Notes under the pieces: generated by a model | Database searches by the model: none | What the model was told of the DNA's origin: nothing | The model's input: the letters and a program-made list of their open reading frames with translations, nothing else | Translations under genes and position numbers: made by a program | From: Aurantimonas sp036549475 | Lineage (GTDB): Bacteria; Pseudomonadota; Alphaproteobacteria; Rhizobiales; Rhizobiaceae | Reading direction: 5' to 3' | Assembly (NCBI RefSeq): GCF_036549475.1 | Contig: NZ_JAZHLI010000011.1 | Coordinates: 36,616-100,615 of the forward strand | Length of the DNA stretch: 64,000 bases | Shown: positions 35,161 to 43,148 of the stretch, one piece after another | Position numbering within the stretch: the stretch's first letter is position 1 | Layout of the letters: every line of letters begins with the position of its first letter

Positions 35161-36493
35161 GGGTTCGCTGATCGACCTGCCGCCGCTCGACCTGCGCGAG
35201 CGGGTGGCAGGAGGCGCGGCACGCGCGGCGGAGGTCGCCCAGGCGATGGTCGCGCGGGTCGAGGGCGATGCGGCGGCCGCCGCGGCCTTCGCATGGTTCG
35301 ACGCGGGCTACGTCCTGCGCCAGGGCCCCCATCTCGACACCTTGCGCGGGCGCCTGCGCTCCATCGGTCCGTTGCACGGCCTGCCGGTCGCCATCGACGA
35401 CATGATCGATGTCGCGCGCGTGCCCACCGAGGCCGGCTTTGCGCCCTTTGCCGGGCGCACGCCGGAGGAGGATTCGGCCATTGCCGAGCGGCTGCGTTCG
35501 GCCGGCGCCCTCTTCGCCGGCAAGACCGCGATCCGCGAGCTCGGCATCGGCGCCTATGGCGCAGCGTCGGACGACGGTGAGGCCGAGACGCCGGACACCG
35601 GCATCGACGGCTGCGCGAGCGGCGTGGCGCGGGGCGTCGTTCCGCTGGCGGTCGGCATGGCCGGCGACGGCGCGCTGATCCGCTCGGCCGCCGCCAGCGG
35701 CGTCACCGGCTACACGCCGACCTTCGGCTCCATACCGCGCCGCGGCGTCCGCGATCTGGCGCCCAGCCTCGATGCGCCGGGCGTCTGCGCCCGCGGCATT
35801 TCCGGCGTCGCGCTCCTCGCCCAGACCCTCTTCGGCAACGATCTGGCCGATTCGACCACCATGCCGGCACCGCATCCGCAGCTGCTCGATCAGGCGGGCA
35901 TGAAGCCGCCCGTCGTTCCGACGCTCGCCATCGTCCGCACGCCCTGGTGGGACCGGGCCGACCCGCTGACCCAGGAAGGCATCGGCGAGGTCGCGACCGA
36001 ACTCGGCGAGCGCTGCTTCGACGCCGACCTGCCGGACATTTTCGCCGAGAGCATCATCCACGCCGAGCGGGTGCGGCTGGCCGAAACCGCCAAGAACCTC
36101 CTCGGCACGCGGCAACGCTACCCGGATTCCCTGTCCCCGGGGCTCGCAGCCCAGCTGGAGACGGGCGACGCCATCCTGGCCCGCGACTATCTGGCTGCCC
36201 TCGACTGGCGCTCGGTGCTATATGCGGGGCTGGAGGCGGTCCTGTCGCGCTGCGACGCCATCCTCACCCCCGCCGCCATCGGCCCGGCCCGCCCGGGCAT
36301 GGCCACGGACGGAGAGAACGTGTTCAACTGTCTGTGGACGTTTCTCGGAGTGCCCTGCGTGACGCTGCCGCTGCTGGAGACGCCGAACGGCCATCCCATG
36401 GGCATCCAGCTCGTCGGCCGGCGCGGCGAGGACGGGCGCCTGCTGCGCACCGCGCACTGGCTCGAATCGCAACTGACCAACGGGAGTTCATAG
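35150..36493 (+). CDS. Amidase-signature homologue lacking all catalytic residues
   Basis: 447 residues with clear amidase-signature homology (GPLHGLPVAI at 73-82, FAGRTPEEDSAIAERLRSAG, GVTGYTPTFGSIPRRGV, VPCVTLPLLETPNGHPMGIQ). The Ser-cisSer-Lys triad is gone. The Lys of PVAVKD is Asp83. The GGSSSG loop reads DTGIDG (149-154). The nucleophile in GTDTGGSIR reads GMAGDGALI, with Ala175 where Ser should be. It should not hydrolyse amides; a binding or chaperone role for the transported ligand is an inference. It starts inside dctM (11-bp overlap), so it belongs to the TRAP operon. Confidence 0.85.
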   Translation: MAAKGSLIDLPPLDLRERVAGGAARAAEVAQAMVARVEGDAAAAAAFAWFDAGYVLRQGPHLDTLRGRLRSIGPLHGLPVAIDDMIDVARVPTEAGFAPFAGRTPEEDSAIAERLRSAGALFAGKTAIRELGIGAYGAASDDGEAETPDTGIDGCASGVARGVVPLAVGMAGDGALIRSAAASGVTGYTPTFGSIPRRGVRDLAPSLDAPGVCARGISGVALLAQTLFGNDLADSTTMPAPHPQLLDQAGMKPPVVPTLAIVRTPWWDRADPLTQEGIGEVATELGERCFDADLPDIFAESIIHAERVRLAETAKNLLGTRQRYPDSLSPGLAAQLETGDAILARDYLAALDWRSVLYAGLEAVLSRCDAILTPAAIGPARPGMATDGENVFNCLWTFLGVPCVTLPLLETPNGHPMGIQLVGRRGEDGRLLRTAHWLESQLTNGSS

Positions 36494-36494
36494 C

Positions 36495-36662
36495 GTGACA
36501 CTCGAACGAACGCTGTCGATCGTGGGCTATGCCGTCCTGCTGGCCTTCCTGCTGATCCTGATGATCCATGTGCCCTTGCCGGATCTTGGCATCGTCATTC
36601 TGGCGACGGTGCTCCTGGCCGGCTACGACCTGTTCTTCCACAAGGCGCCTCCGGGGTCCTGA
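36495..36662 (+). CDS. 55-residue membrane microprotein of the TRAP operon
   Basis: A short gene with a GTG start 1 bp after the amidase-like stop and GGGAG 8 bases upstream. The peptide begins MTLERTLSIVGYAVLLAF, has two hydrophobic segments (about 8-25 and 31-46) joined by a HVPLPDLG turn, and ends FFHKAPPGS. I know no family for it. Tight spacing, a good ribosome site and the clean two-helix pattern argue for a real gene. It may be an accessory subunit of the TRAP complex. Confidence 0.65.
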   Translation: MTLERTLSIVGYAVLLAFLLILMIHVPLPDLGIVILATVLLAGYDLFFHKAPPGS

Positions 36663-36735
36663 CGCCCCGACGGCGGCTGCGACGGGCGTCGCAGCCGCAC
36701 CAGGTTTCCGCCCGACTTCCCGAGTGCAGACAACA

Positions 36736-36763
36736 AAAAGCCCGACACGACGGCCGGGCTTTT
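36736..36763. terminator. Bidirectional terminator between the TRAP operon and rpmE
   Basis: AAAAGCCCG (36736-36744) and CGGGCTTTT (36755-36763). Read on the minus strand it ends rpmE with TTTTTGTTG; on the + strand it can end the TRAP operon. Confidence 0.85.
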
Positions 36764-36786
36764 CAATTGAGGACAGGCGTCGGCAA

Positions 36787-37008
36787 TTACATGCCGAGGC
36801 CTTCGTACCGCTTCTTGAAGCGCGAGACGCGACCACCGCGGTCCAGCAGCTGCTGGTTGCCGCCGGTCCAGGCCGGATGGCTGGTCGGGTCGATGTCGAG
36901 ATTCATCTTGTCACCTTCCGAACCCCAGGTGGAGCGGGTCTGGTACTCGGTGCCGTTGGTCATCACGATGGTGATCGTGTGGTAGTCGGGATGGATTTTG
37001 TCTTTCAT
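36787..37008 (-). CDS. rpmE: 50S ribosomal protein L31
   Basis: 73 residues from ATG 37008: MKDKIHPDYHTITIVMTNGT. The zinc-ribbon cysteines of C+ L31 are absent, and the sequence between the strands matches the zinc-free form typical of alphaproteobacteria. HPAWTGGNQQLLDRGGRVSRF is the conserved C-terminal part. It has a promoter at 37131-37159 and a structured leader. Confidence 0.97.
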   Translation of the reverse strand: MKDKIHPDYHTITIVMTNGTEYQTRSTWGSEGDKMNLDIDPTSHPAWTGGNQQLLDRGGRVSRFKKRYEGLGM

Positions 37009-37097
37009 CGCCTTCGATCCTTGGGTCTGGCCGGATCTCCGCCAAATCGACACAGCTGCGGACAGGGCCGCCTGCAGGTCTCGATGTCGCGGAGTTG

Positions 37098-37115
37098 GAA
37101 AGCGCGATCGCTTTC
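37098..37115 (-). other. Hairpin in the rpmE leader
   Basis: GAAAGCG (37098-37104) and CGCTTTC (37109-37115) with a 4-base loop lie in the predicted leader of about 115 nt. A feedback site for L31 is possible. Confidence 0.45.
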
Positions 37116-37130
37116 AAATTCGAGGACGAG

Positions 37131-37159
37131 CCTATACATGAGGGCACCTGCCGGCACAA
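37131..37159 (-). promoter_or_regulatory. Promoter of rpmE
   Basis: On the minus strand TTGTGC (37159-37154), 17-bp spacer, TATAGG (37136-37131). It is back to back with the ABC exporter gene. Confidence 0.65.
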
Positions 37160-37229
37160 GTGCCGGGGGGCCTACCCGCCGCCGCGGTCCCGCGGCGGTC
37201 CATGAATGACAGAATGACTGGAGGCGGGC

Positions 37230-39044
37230 TTGCGCCACATGACAGCCGGCGAGCGCGAAGCCGAACGCAAGCGCCGCGACCTCAAGCCCCTCGCCCGCCT
37301 GGTTCCCTATCTCAAGCGCTACAAGGGCAAGGTTGCCGGCGCGATTGTCTTCCTCTCGCTGGCAGCCCTCACCACGCTGTCGCTGCCGCTGGCCGTGCGC
37401 CGGCTGATCGACAAGGGCTTCGACGCCCCCAGCACCGCCTTCATCGACACCTATTTCGCCATGCTGGTGGTGCTGGCCGCGATTCTCGCCGTCGCCAGCG
37501 CCGGCCGCTACTATTTCGTCATCACCCTCGGCGAGCGCGTCGTCGCCGATCTGCGCAAGGACGTCTTCTCGCGGGTCACCCGCCTGTCGCCCGGCTTCTA
37601 CGACAAGGCGCTCACCGGCGAGATCGTCTCGCGGCTGACCGCCGACACCACCCAGATCAAGTCGGTGGTCGGCGCCACGGCCTCGCTGGCGCTTCGCAAC
37701 GCCATCCTGTTCATCGGCGCCGTCACGATGATGGTCATCACCAGTCCGGGCCTGTCGCTGATCGTCATCGCGGCGATCCCGGTGATCATCGTGCCGCTGG
37801 TCGCCTTCGGCCGCTCCGTGCGCCGCCGCTCGCGCTACGCCCAGGACACCCTGGCCGACGCCACCGCCTATGCCAGCGAGGCCATCGGCGCCGTGCGCAC
37901 CGTCCAGGCCTTCACCAGCGAGACCGTGACGAGCAACCGCTTCGCCGACGCCGTCGACCGCGCCTTCGGCGCCGCCCGCGCCTCGGTCAGCGCCCGCGCC
38001 TTCCTGACCGCCTTCGCCATCTTCCTGATCTTTGGCTCGATCATCGCCGTCCTATGGATCGGCGCCCAGCAGGTCACCGAGGGCACCATGAGCGGCGGCA
38101 CGCTCGGCCAGTTCCTTCTCTACGCCGTCTTCGCCGCGGGCGCTGTCGGCCAGCTCTCGGAAGTCTGGGGCGAGATCGCCCAGGCGGCCGGCGCCGCCGA
38201 GCGCCTGTCGGAGTTGCTCGGCGAGGAACCGGCGATCCGCTCGCCCGAAACTCCGGTCGCCCTGCCCCGTCCGGCCCTTGGCGAGGTCGTCTTCGACCGT
38301 GTCAGCTTCGCCTATCCCACCCGGCCGGACGTCTCCACGGTCCACGAACTGTCCTTCCGGGTGAAGAGCGGCGAGACCGTCGCCATCGTCGGCCCGTCCG
38401 GCGCCGGCAAGTCGACGATCTTCTCGCTGATCGAGCGCTTCTACGATGCCGATGCCGGGCGCGTCCTCGTCGACGGGGTCGACGTGCGCGCGGCCGATCT
38501 CGACGACCTGCGCGGCCGCATCGCGCTGGTGCCCCAGGATGTCACCATCTTCGCCGCGACGGCGGCCGAGAACATCGGCTTCGGCGATCCCCATGCCTCG
38601 CGGGCACAGGTCGTCTCGGCGGCCCGCTCGGCCCTGGCCGAAGGCTTCATCGAAGCCATGCAGGACGGCTACGACACGGTCATCGGCGAGCGCGGCATCA
38701 CCCTGTCGGGCGGCCAGCGCCAGCGCGTGGCGATTGCCCGGGCGATCCTGCGCGACGCCCCGATCCTGCTCCTCGACGAGGCCACCTCGGCGCTCGACGC
38801 CGAGAGCGAGATCCTCGTCCAGCGCGCGCTGGAAAAGCTGATGGAGGGGCGCACGACGCTCGTCATCGCCCATCGCCTCGCCACGGTGCTGAAGGCCGAC
38901 CGCATCCTCGTCCTCGATGGCGGCCGCATCGTCGAGGAAGGCACCCACGCCTCGCTGATCGCCAGAGACGGCATCTATGCGCGTCTCGCCCGCCTGCAGT
39001 TCGAGGCCGGCCGCACCGACACCCTGCTCGGCGCCGCCGAATAG
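37230..39044 (+). CDS. ABC exporter, fused membrane and ATPase domains (MsbA-like)
   Basis: 604 residues from TTG 37230 (GGAGG 5 bases upstream; ATG 37239 is a weaker choice). Six-helix exporter domain (about 30-320) followed by an ATPase with Walker A GPSGAGKST, Q-loop VPQDVTIF, signature LSGGQRQRVAIARAI, Walker B ILLLDEATSALD and switch His in VIAHRLATV. It should act as a homodimer. The substrate is unknown; lipid or drug export is usual. It pairs with divergent rpmE, as in other Hyphomicrobiales. Confidence 0.92.
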   Translation: MRHMTAGEREAERKRRDLKPLARLVPYLKRYKGKVAGAIVFLSLAALTTLSLPLAVRRLIDKGFDAPSTAFIDTYFAMLVVLAAILAVASAGRYYFVITLGERVVADLRKDVFSRVTRLSPGFYDKALTGEIVSRLTADTTQIKSVVGATASLALRNAILFIGAVTMMVITSPGLSLIVIAAIPVIIVPLVAFGRSVRRRSRYAQDTLADATAYASEAIGAVRTVQAFTSETVTSNRFADAVDRAFGAARASVSARAFLTAFAIFLIFGSIIAVLWIGAQQVTEGTMSGGTLGQFLLYAVFAAGAVGQLSEVWGEIAQAAGAAERLSELLGEEPAIRSPETPVALPRPALGEVVFDRVSFAYPTRPDVSTVHELSFRVKSGETVAIVGPSGAGKSTIFSLIERFYDADAGRVLVDGVDVRAADLDDLRGRIALVPQDVTIFAATAAENIGFGDPHASRAQVVSAARSALAEGFIEAMQDGYDTVIGERGITLSGGQRQRVAIARAILRDAPILLLDEATSALDAESEILVQRALEKLMEGRTTLVIAHRLATVLKADRILVLDGGRIVEEGTHASLIARDGIYARLARLQFEAGRTDTLLGAAE

Positions 39045-39066
39045 CCGGCGGCGTCCCGCCGCCCGC

Positions 39067-39411
39067 CTATTGCACGTCGGGCATGGTCGCGGTCACCGTG
39101 ATCGCCGCATACCAGGCGGCCAGATCGGCGATGTCTGCATCGTCGAGGCCCTGCGCGATGATCGACATCTGCGGGTGCTGGCGTGCACCGGAGCGGTACG
39201 CCTTCAGCTGCGCGGCCAGATAGAAGGCGCTGTCGCCGGCGATGTTGGGGGCGTCGGGCGCGGTCGCCACGCCGTCGAGCCCGTGGCAGGTGGCGCACAC
39301 GGCCGCCTTGGCCTTGCCGGCCGCCAGGTCGGCGGCCATGGCGGTGTGCGGTGCGAGAACCATCAGCGCCGCGGCGAGGCCGCGCGGCAGGATCAAAGTC
39401 ATCGGTTTCAT
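39067..39411 (-). CDS. Periplasmic class I c-type cytochrome
   Basis: 114 residues: signal peptide ending HTAMAAD, haem motif CATCH (about 39-43), Met ligand candidate in QMSIIAQG, and the DIADLAAWYAAI C-terminal helix of cytochrome c553/c4 types. It lies 62 bp downstream of a PQQ-dependent dehydrogenase on the same strand, so it is the likely electron acceptor. Confidence 0.9.
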   Translation of the reverse strand: MKPMTLILPRGLAAALMVLAPHTAMAADLAAGKAKAAVCATCHGLDGVATAPDAPNIAGDSAFYLAAQLKAYRSGARQHPQMSIIAQGLDDADIADLAAWYAAITVTATMPDVQ

Positions 39412-39473
39412 CCGTCTCGAGAAACAGCGGGCCGCGCCGGTCGTCCGGCGCGGCCCTGTCCATGGCGCGGGGC

Positions 39474-40730
39474 CTATTTGGTATAGGCGATCCGGTAGAG
39501 TGCGCCGGCCAGATCGTCCGACACCAGCAGCGAGCCGTCCTTCAGCGTCGCCACGTCCACCGGCCGGCCGATATATTCGCCGCTGTCCGACAGCCAGCCC
39601 GAGGCGAAGACCTCCGTGTCCTTGGCCGTGCCGTCCTCGTTGAGCGAGGTGAACATCACCCGCGCGCCGATCGGGTCGGTCCGGTTCCAGGAGCCGTGCT
39701 GGGCCGAGAAGATGCCGCCGCGATATTTCCGCGGGAAGCTGTCACCCTCGTAGAAGGTCATGCCGAGATCGGCGGCATGGGCGTCCATCTCGACCTGCGG
39801 CATCACCACGTCGGCGGGAATCTCGGCGCTCTTGTACTCGTTGGTCCGCACCGTGCCGCCGCCATACCAGGGGAAGCCGAAATTCTGGCCCGGCCCGGTC
39901 GCCCGGTTCAGCTCGCCCGGCGGAATGTCGTCCCCCATGCCGTCGACCTGGTTGTCGGTGAACCACAATTCGCCATTGGCCGGGTTGAAGTCCATGCCCA
40001 CCGAGTTGCGCACGCCGGTGGCGTAGACCTCGCGGCCGCTGCCGTCCCGCTCCATCCGCACGATGCCGCCGATGCCCTCGCGATTGTAGAGGTCGAGCTT
40101 GTCCTCGGGCGGCACGTTGTAGGGTTGGCCCAGCGAGATGTAGAGCTTGTTGTCCGGTCCGATCCGGCAGACCCGGGCGGTGTGGTTGAAGGATTCCTCC
40201 GATTCGGGGATCAGCTCGCCCTGGTCGACCACGACCCCGACGGCCACGTCCGGGCTCTCGTAGAAGAACTCGGCGGCCGGCAGCACCAGCACCCGGTTCT
40301 GCTCGGCGATGAACAGGAAGCCGTCATCGGAGAAGCAGACGCCGTTGGGGATGGTGAAGTCGATCGACGGCGCGAACTGCTTCACCTCGTCGGCGACGCG
40401 GTTGCGGTCCCGGTCGGTGATCGCCCAGACATTCTGCTTGCGCGTGCCCACGAAGGTCGCCACGCCCTGGGGCCCGACGGCGATGTGCCGGGCGTCCGGC
40501 ACCACCGCGAAGAGCGAGATCTCGAACCCGTCCGGCAGTTCGATGGCCTCCAGGTTCCGGCGCAGTTGTTCGGCATATTCGCCGGTCTGTTCGACGGTCT
40601 CGAAGTCCATCGACGTGCCGGTCGACTGCATGCCCTGCAGCTTCGTCATGTTGTCGTCGGACTGCGCCGATGCCGGCGTCGCAGCCATGATTGCGAGCAC
40701 GGCGACCGTGCTCGTCAGGATTCTGTGCAT
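39474..40730 (-). CDS. PQQ-dependent sugar dehydrogenase (sorbosone dehydrogenase-like)
   Basis: 418 residues from ATG 40730, with GGGAGG upstream and a signal peptide ending TPASAQ. A six-bladed propeller of the soluble glucose/sorbosone dehydrogenase family: PDGFEISLFAVVPDARHIAV, FTIPNGVCFSDDG, GVRNSVGMDFNPANGELWFTDN, AQHGSWNRTDPIG, SGRPVDVATLKDG-type end (EYIGRPVDVATLKDG). It probably oxidises an aldose or aldehyde in the periplasm and passes electrons to the cytochrome encoded next. Confidence 0.9.
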   Translation of the reverse strand: MHRILTSTVAVLAIMAATPASAQSDDNMTKLQGMQSTGTSMDFETVEQTGEYAEQLRRNLEAIELPDGFEISLFAVVPDARHIAVGPQGVATFVGTRKQNVWAITDRDRNRVADEVKQFAPSIDFTIPNGVCFSDDGFLFIAEQNRVLVLPAAEFFYESPDVAVGVVVDQGELIPESEESFNHTARVCRIGPDNKLYISLGQPYNVPPEDKLDLYNREGIGGIVRMERDGSGREVYATGVRNSVGMDFNPANGELWFTDNQVDGMGDDIPPGELNRATGPGQNFGFPWYGGGTVRTNEYKSAEIPADVVMPQVEMDAHAADLGMTFYEGDSFPRKYRGGIFSAQHGSWNRTDPIGARVMFTSLNEDGTAKDTEVFASGWLSDSGEYIGRPVDVATLKDGSLLVSDDLAGALYRIAYTK

Positions 40731-40891
40731 GTTTCCTCCCCTGTCGCGCTTTGCGCGATCATCTTTCAGAGGGGGTGCCCTTCCCCTCGGGAAGGATGCT
40801 GGCATGCCGTTTGCCGGAAGGTCAGTCTTGCGAGGGGGTGTAATGGCCCGGCCGCGCGATCAGCGCCACGTCGCGGGAGCGGCCAGCCGGC

Positions 40892-41920
40892 TCAGCGCTC
40901 GGTCAGCTTGAACTCGATGCGGCGGTTGCGGGCCCGGGCCTCGGGCGTGCTGCCGGGGTCGATCGGCTGGTATTCGCCGAAGCCCGTCGCCGCCAGCCGG
41001 TCCGGCGGAACACCCTGGCTGATCAGATACTTCACCACCGCGCCGGCGCGGTCGGTCGATAGTTCCCAGTTGTCCGCGAACCGTCCGCCCGAAATCGGCA
41101 CGTTGTCGGTGTGGCCGTCCACGCGGATGATCCAGTTGATGTCCGAGGGGATCTCGCGATTGAGGGCGACGATGGCCTCGGCCAGCGTCGCCATCTCCTC
41201 GGCGCCGGCCTCCTGCAGGACGTCGGAGCCCGACGGAAACAGCACCTCCGACTGGAAGACGAAGCGATCGCCGACGATGCGGATGTTCTCGCGGTCGGAC
41301 AGGATCTCGCGCAGCCGGCCGAAGAAGTCCGAGCGGTAGCGCGACAATTCCTGCACCCGCTGGGCCAGCGCCACGTTCAGCCGGCGGCCGAGATCGGCGA
41401 TTTTGGTCTGGCTCTCCTCGTCCCGGCTCTCGGAGACCTCGAGCGCCCGCTCCAGCGCGCCGATCTGCTGGCGCAGGGCCGCCAGCTGCTGGTTCAACAG
41501 TTCCACCTGCGAGCGCGCCCGCTGGGACAACTCCTGCTGCTCGGTCAGCGCGGTCTGCAGCCCCTCGACCTGCGCCGAGGCGGCAGCGGCCGAGCCCGAG
41601 CCCGATTCCAGCGCCTGCTGCAGCCGCGAACGCTCGTCCTCGATGGCGGCGAGCGAGGCGCGCAGATTGGCGATTTGGTCCTCGTTGTCCTGGGTGGTGG
41701 AGCGTTCCAGCGCCAGCAGCTGCGTCAGCTCGTTGATCTGGCTGTTCAGCCGGTCGAGCACCTCGTCCTTGCCGGTGATCTCCCGGCTCAGCAGGAACTG
41801 CGCCAGCACGAACACCGAGAGCAGGAACATGATCGCCAGGAGCAGCGTCGACAACGCATCGACGAAGCCCGGCCAGTAATCGACCGAGCGCTCGCTCCTG
41901 CGGTTGCGCGACAGCGCCAT
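40892..41920 (-). CDS. MotB-like stator protein with coiled coil and OmpA domain
   Basis: 342 residues. One N-terminal membrane helix with the MotB-style Asp (Asp21 in YWPGFVDALSTLLLAIMF), a coiled coil at about 50-185 rich in Glu/Gln/Leu, then an OmpA-like peptidoglycan-binding domain (VLFPSGSDVLQEAG, RVDGHTDNVPISG, LSTDRAGAVVKYLI, NRRIEFKL). It begins 2 bp after the MotA-like gene. Not a flagellar MotB: no flagellar genes are near and the coiled coil is long. The pair recurs in Hyphomicrobiales beside suhB and efp; its task is unknown. Confidence 0.85.
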   Translation of the reverse strand: MALSRNRRSERSVDYWPGFVDALSTLLLAIMFLLSVFVLAQFLLSREITGKDEVLDRLNSQINELTQLLALERSTTQDNEDQIANLRASLAAIEDERSRLQQALESGSGSAAAASAQVEGLQTALTEQQELSQRARSQVELLNQQLAALRQQIGALERALEVSESRDEESQTKIADLGRRLNVALAQRVQELSRYRSDFFGRLREILSDRENIRIVGDRFVFQSEVLFPSGSDVLQEAGAEEMATLAEAIVALNREIPSDINWIIRVDGHTDNVPISGGRFADNWELSTDRAGAVVKYLISQGVPPDRLAATGFGEYQPIDPGSTPEARARNRRIEFKLTER

Positions 41921-41922
41921 GG

Positions 41923-42972
41923 CTAGCGCTCCTTGCGGTCGTTGATGCTGCCGGCAAGCCGGTCCAGCACCTGCCGCAATTCACGCTGTTCGCCCGCCTG
42001 CGTCTCCACGAAGTCGCGCAGCATCTGCTGTTCGCTGCGCATGTGGGTGACGAGGCCCTGGATGCTCTCGGCCAGGTTGGCCATGGCGGCGCTGGTGCGC
42101 GGCGTCGTGGTCTGGTCCTTGGCGATCTTGTCGATCTGCTCGGACAATCGCCGCAGCTGCTCGGAGCCGCTGGCCGCCTGTCCGCCGCTTCCTGCCGCCG
42201 CCGGCGGCAGCACCATGTCGGAGCCGACGTCGGTCACCGAGGACAGCCAGTTCTCCAGCTCGGTGTAGAAGCGGTTCTGCGCCCGGCCGACCTGCAGGTC
42301 GAGAAAGCCCAGGACCAGCGAGCCGGACAGGCCGAACAGCGACGAGGAGAACGCAGTGCCCATGCCCGACAGCGGCGCGGCCAGGCCCGCCTTCAGCGCG
42401 TCCAGCACGCTGGCGGTGTCGCCGGCGGCCGGGTCGAGCCCCTGGATGGTCGCGCCGATCGAGCCGATGGTGCGCAACAGACCCCAGAAGGTGCCGAGCA
42501 GGCCGAGGAACACCAACAGGCCGATCAGGTAGCGTGCGATGTCGCGGGTCTCGTCGAGGCGCGTGGCGATTGAATCGAGGATCGAGCGCATCGAATGGGT
42601 GGACAGCGAGATCGAGCGCCGGCGGCCGATCAGCCCGCGCATTGGCGCCAACAGCACCGGATCGCTCATCCGCTCGAAATCCGACGAGCCCTCGCGGAAC
42701 GCGTTGACCCAGCGGACCTCGCGCGACAGCCGCAGCACCTGCAGGAAAGCCAGCAGGATGCCGACGGCGAGGACGCCGATGATCAGCCCGTTGAGCCCGG
42801 GATTGGTGGTGAAGGCGGTGGAAATCTGCCGGCCGAGAATGGCTGCCACGAAGCTGGCAAGCGCCAGGAACACCAGCATTGACCACAGGAAGACCATGGG
42901 GCTCGACAGCCGGTTCGGGTCGAAATCATCCGGCCGTCCGGAGTTTTCCGTAGACGATCTGAGGACCTGCAT
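41923..42972 (-). CDS. MotA/TolQ/ExbB-family proton channel protein
   Basis: 349 residues. Membrane helices at about 28-48, 62-82, 146-166 and 195-220; the last two carry the MotA/ExbB core (LVFLGLLGTFWGLLRTIGSI and GLAAPLSGMGTAFSSSLFGL). The C-terminal 110 residues are helical and charged and may form a cytoplasmic stalk. With the MotB-like partner it should form an A5B2-type ion-driven rotary motor. No ribosome site stands out at ATG 42972. Operon order is efp, suhB, this gene, motB-like. Confidence 0.85.
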   Translation of the reverse strand: MQVLRSSTENSGRPDDFDPNRLSSPMVFLWSMLVFLALASFVAAILGRQISTAFTTNPGLNGLIIGVLAVGILLAFLQVLRLSREVRWVNAFREGSSDFERMSDPVLLAPMRGLIGRRRSISLSTHSMRSILDSIATRLDETRDIARYLIGLLVFLGLLGTFWGLLRTIGSIGATIQGLDPAAGDTASVLDALKAGLAAPLSGMGTAFSSSLFGLSGSLVLGFLDLQVGRAQNRFYTELENWLSSVTDVGSDMVLPPAAAGSGGQAASGSEQLRRLSEQIDKIAKDQTTTPRTSAAMANLAESIQGLVTHMRSEQQMLRDFVETQAGEQRELRQVLDRLAGSINDRKER

Positions 42973-43148
42973 CGCGTTCCAATCAACTCTGCCGGTTCGA
43001 ACACGCGGCGCGGACCCCGATGCCTGCCCCGTTCGGTCGAACCATGAGGCAAGGTAAGGAATAATGCGGCTCTTTTAAACGCCCGTCTTGACGCTCGGCC
43101 AGCCATCCCCTGCCTTTAGCGTTAACCGGCACCGGTGCCTGCGTTGTT

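Noticed and set aside
40892..42972. Zorya-type anti-phage defence (ZorA/ZorB resemble MotA/MotB)
   Set aside because: The A protein is too short for ZorA, which has a very long tail, and no ZorC/D/E helicase or nuclease gene is near. The context is housekeeping (efp, suhB).
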